Assembly: GCA_014529385.2 (NCBI GenBank)
Contig: CM043942.1
Coordinates: 105,119,141-105,183,140, forward strand
Reading direction: 5' to 3'
Source of the DNA: Adiantum capillus-veneris
Lineage: Eukaryota; Streptophyta; Polypodiopsida; Polypodiales; Pteridaceae
Length of the DNA stretch: 64,000 bases
Every line of letters starts with the position of its first letter. Position 1 is the stretch's first letter. Below are positions 61,617-64,000 of the stretch, in pieces. The notes beneath the pieces were generated by a model that was not told the origin of the DNA, made no database searches, and worked only from the letters and a program-made list of their open reading frames with translations. Both the position numbers and the translations under genes were made by a program.

Positions 61617-61787
61617 ACGTCGTCATCACAAACATGATTCTAAGTATGCATACTATTTAAATTTGTACACAATAAAAAGAGAATTAGTCTTATAAGACAA
61701 AAACATTGATCATTTAAAAGGAACATGTACATTTTCTTACTCTAATGTAGCATTGTAAGCATTTACAAGGTTCATACTATCCTTAAG
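61617..61787. other. Chromovirus 3' non-coding sequence
   Basis: AT-rich, after the chromodomain stop in the minus orientation. No LTR recognised. Confidence 0.45.
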
Positions 61788-62696
61788 CTAGAGTTCTTGC
61801 ATCCATCTAGCATCTTCAAAAGGAGAATTTTTGAACTTAATAAGATACCGTCGGATAATCTTACCATGTCGTAGTACCTTTTCTTCATGTCAAAGGATAG
61901 GTTCGGGTCATATCACCTCTTCTTGGTCTTTGATTTCAGGAGGGTCATATCACCTCTTCTTGGTCTTTGATTTCAGGAGGGTCTTCAATAATTGGTTCAC
62001 TTGGTGGCTCTCCTTGGTAGGGCTTGAGTAGGTTCACATGAAAAGCATTGTGTATGAGCCAATGGTTGGGCAACTTGAGTTGATAAGACACTTCATTGAT
62101 TGGCTTCAAAATGGACCATAGTATCTTTTTGCTAGTTTAGCATAATACTTTCGATGGCCCGTAGGACTTTTGCCTGTTGTTTGCCTCAATTGAGCCTTGG
62201 GAAACTTAAGTAAGACCCAATCATTTTCTTTGAATGTTAAGGCACTTTTGTGCTTATTAGCAGCAACTTTTTTCCTTTGTTGAGTGATGGATATAGCTTC
62301 CTTAATCTTTTGAAAAGATTCTTGTAGATCACGGCTATACTCATTGGCAACGAAGAGCTTTCCATGTACTTTAAGTAGCAAGGGACTTTTAAGTATTCCT
62401 GCTATGATTTCAAAAGGTGCTTTTCCCATAGAAGTACGGATAGTATTATTGTATGCATACTCTACAAGAGGTAAGTACCTTTCCCATTGTGAGCGTTGAT
62501 CTACTTCTGTAACATAGGTCTTTAGTAGATCAAGAATTGTAAGATTGGCTATCTCACTTTGGCTATCCGTTTGTGGGTGATAGGCTGAAGAGAAATTCAA
62601 TCTTGTACCTAGATTTTCAAAGAGACCTTTCCAAAAATTTGTTAAGTATGGAGAGTGATTTAACCCTTGTATTTTTTTGTGGTAAAAACACACATT
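61788..62696 (-). pseudogene. Chromovirus (Ty3/gypsy) integrase C-terminus and chromodomain
   Basis: Minus frame 62106-62696 has the integrase core end LNFSSAYHPQTDSQSE, WERYLPLVEYAYNNT and KAPFEI, then the GPY/F-type KLAKRYYGPF. Below 62106 the translation goes on with YQLKLPNHWLIHNAFHVNLL, and, after a frame break, HEEKVLRHGKIIRRYLIKF and FEDARWM, a chromodomain that directs insertion to heterochromatin. A 37-bp tandem duplication (61907-61943 and 61944-61980) shifts the frame between them. The upstream part is cut off by the copia element at 62697. Confidence 0.9.
61907..61980. repeat. 37-bp tandem duplication
   Basis: GTCATATCACCTCTTCTTGG... repeated exactly at 61907-61943 and 61944-61980, within the chromovirus linker before the chromodomain. 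Confidence 0.95.
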
Positions 62697-63189
62697 TGTA
62701 AGGCCCCCATTATGAGGAGAAGCCATCGTGGGTGAAGAAAAACCACTCGCCGAAAACCAAAATTTTCACGTCCAATCTCGAGCCCCCGGAATATTCCTTT
62801 TTGCCAAAATATTTTGGCCAGACAGTGGCCGGAAAGTGGTCGAAAAACGACCCATCGGTTAGCCGATTGGACGGTGGCTGGTGGTTGGAAGTCAATGGCC
62901 GGTGGCCGAATTCAAAATCGAATTTGTCTTCTCAAGGGCGGCCACACATGGGCGGATTGGAGGGTCCGATTTGGACTTATCTACACAAGGGCAGCTACAC
63001 ATGGCTGTCTCTCATGAGAGAGGGCAGCCCTTTTGGCTTATAAAAGGAGGCCATTTCTACACACATGATGCAGTGTGAAGTTGATGCAACAAGGTGGGTG
63101 TGAGGTGGTGAGAGTGAAGCAAGGCGGGAGCTCTATTGAAGGTATTAATATACTCAATTATCTACTTAGCTACATCATATTTCCTAACA
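62697..63189 (+). repeat. Copia 5' LTR (single copy in window) with TATA box
   Basis: TGTAAGGCCCCC...TTTCCTAACA, 493 bp by PBS position and TG/CA ends. TATA box TATAAAA at 63039-63045. The boundary cannot be checked against a second copy. Confidence 0.75.
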
Positions 63190-63191
63190 AC

Positions 63192-63203
63192 TGGTATTAG
63201 AGC
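63192..63203 (+). other. Copia primer-binding site
   Basis: TGGTATTAGAGC, two bases after the LTR end; one base from the initiator-Met consensus and identical to the site of the 20140-25221 element. Confidence 0.88.
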
Positions 63204-63245
63204 AAGGTTTGCTCGTAGCTTATCTCAAGGAAAGGATTCCTTGAA

Positions 63246-64000
63246 TTGAGAGGAAGTTATGGCGGAGAAGGGAAGCTCAAGATCGAGACGTTTAACGGAA
63301 AAAACTACCAACATTGGAAGATGCACATTGAAGACTATCTCTACCAGAAGGACCTCTATTTGCCACTAGGCAGTCTTGCAAAGAAGCCTGCAATGATGGC
63401 AAATGAATCATGGATTGTCCTTGATCAAAAGGCACTGGGAACAATCCGGTTAAGCTTGGCGTCAATGGTGGCCTTCAACGTTTTGGAGATGAAGAACACA
63501 GAGGACTTGATGAAGTCAGTTTGACGACTTCTACAAGAAACCATCGCCATCCAATAAGGTATTTCTCTTGAAGCGCATGTTCAATCTAAAGATGGCAGAG
63601 AATGGTTCAGTTGCAGAACACCTAAATGACTTTAACACCAACATAGTCAACTTCGATTGGTGAAAATAAATTTCGATGACAAAGTGCGAGCTCTCCTTAT
63701 ACTATCGTCTCTACCGGATAGTTGGAATAGCCTTGTGATGGCTGTAAGTAATTTTATCTTTGGCACAAATACTCTTAAGTTTGTATGATGTTGTGGGTGT
63801 TCTCTGAAGCGAGGAAATGCGAAGGAGAAGCACAAAAGAATCATCAAGTGCTGCACTTTTAGTGGAAACAAGAGGAAGACCTAAGGAGAGGTTCAAAAAT
63901 CAAAAGGGTTGTGATCGCTTAAGACGAAGCAATTCATGCACAAAGTCAGTTCTTCAATGTTGGAACTATGACAAGAAGGGCCACGTCAAGAAGGATTGTG
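63246..64000 (+). pseudogene. Copia gag, partial
   Basis: 63246-63524 has KIETFNGKNYQHWKMHIEDY, SWIVLDQKALGTIRLSL and MKNTEDLMKSV. Later frames have KVFLLKRMFNLKM, DKVRALLILSSLPDSWNSL and, at the window edge, a knuckle CWNYDKKGHVKKDC in which the second Cys is Tyr. Frameshifts near 63525 and 63660 break it. UBN2-type copia gag. Confidence 0.88.

Larger units (their letters stand above)
62697..64000 (+). mobile_element. Ty1/copia element, 5' part (runs off the window)
   Basis: 5' LTR 62697-63189, PBS, then gag. The other LTR and TSD copy lie outside; the left 5 bp are ACATT (62692-62696). Inserted in the chromovirus integrase. Confidence 0.85.

Overview
The window is repeat-dominated nuclear DNA of a land plant. 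Plant hallmarks are Ty1/copia elements with initiator-Met primer sites, a Ty3/gypsy-like element with a tRNA-Asp-type primer site, a chromovirus with a chromodomain, MULE-like MITEs, and PLS-type pentatricopeptide repeat (PPR) coding remnants. The PPR flavour (KACG..QD.D.G..IH, NALIAGYAQQ), the long (CT)n tracts and the depth of nesting fit a large fern genome best, but that is an inference. I found no intact housekeeping gene; most coding material is retroelement or decayed PPR sequence.

Layout: 1-1545 is (CT)n and minisatellite DNA. 1878-13790 is a complete LTR element (A, minus strand, 5-bp TSD ATCAT) encoding gag and protease but no visible RT or integrase. It carries a captured DEAD-box helicase fragment. 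From 13960 to about 51115 lie pieces of a second, related element (C, plus strand). Its 5' LTR is interrupted by a small copia derivative (B, 14236-18040, TSD TTGGG). Its leader repeats are interrupted by a copia element (20140-25221, TSD TTCGA). Its gag-like half is at 26604-28562, and its protease/W-repeat half, PPT and 3' LTR are at 47217-51115. Between the halves sits a minus-strand PPR tract (28920-47052), broken by element D (31350-36999, TSD ATGAC), a copia element (37147-42686, TSD CAAGG) and a MITE (43438-44115, 9-bp TSD).

51116-56831 holds dispersed repeats, a plus-strand PPR relic and a gag-like relic. 56832-61616 is element E (minus strand), with a gag relic, two acidic repeat modules and a MULE-like MITE containing a tRNA-like Pol III promoter. 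61788-62696 is the integrase tail and chromodomain of a chromovirus, cut by a copia element that starts at 62697 and runs off the end.

The most unusual signal is shared by A and C, which look like one little-known kind of gag-PR-only retroelement. Both have leader arrays of CGCG-centred palindromes, a Y-x-D-x-x-G-x-x-Y peptide module, a tail of W-[IV]-P-K repeats, paired 3' hairpins with almost the same loop, and a GGGTTTTTTCCC tract near the 3' LTR. Function, packaging partners and the wider family are inferred. All homology calls were made by eye, without database searches.
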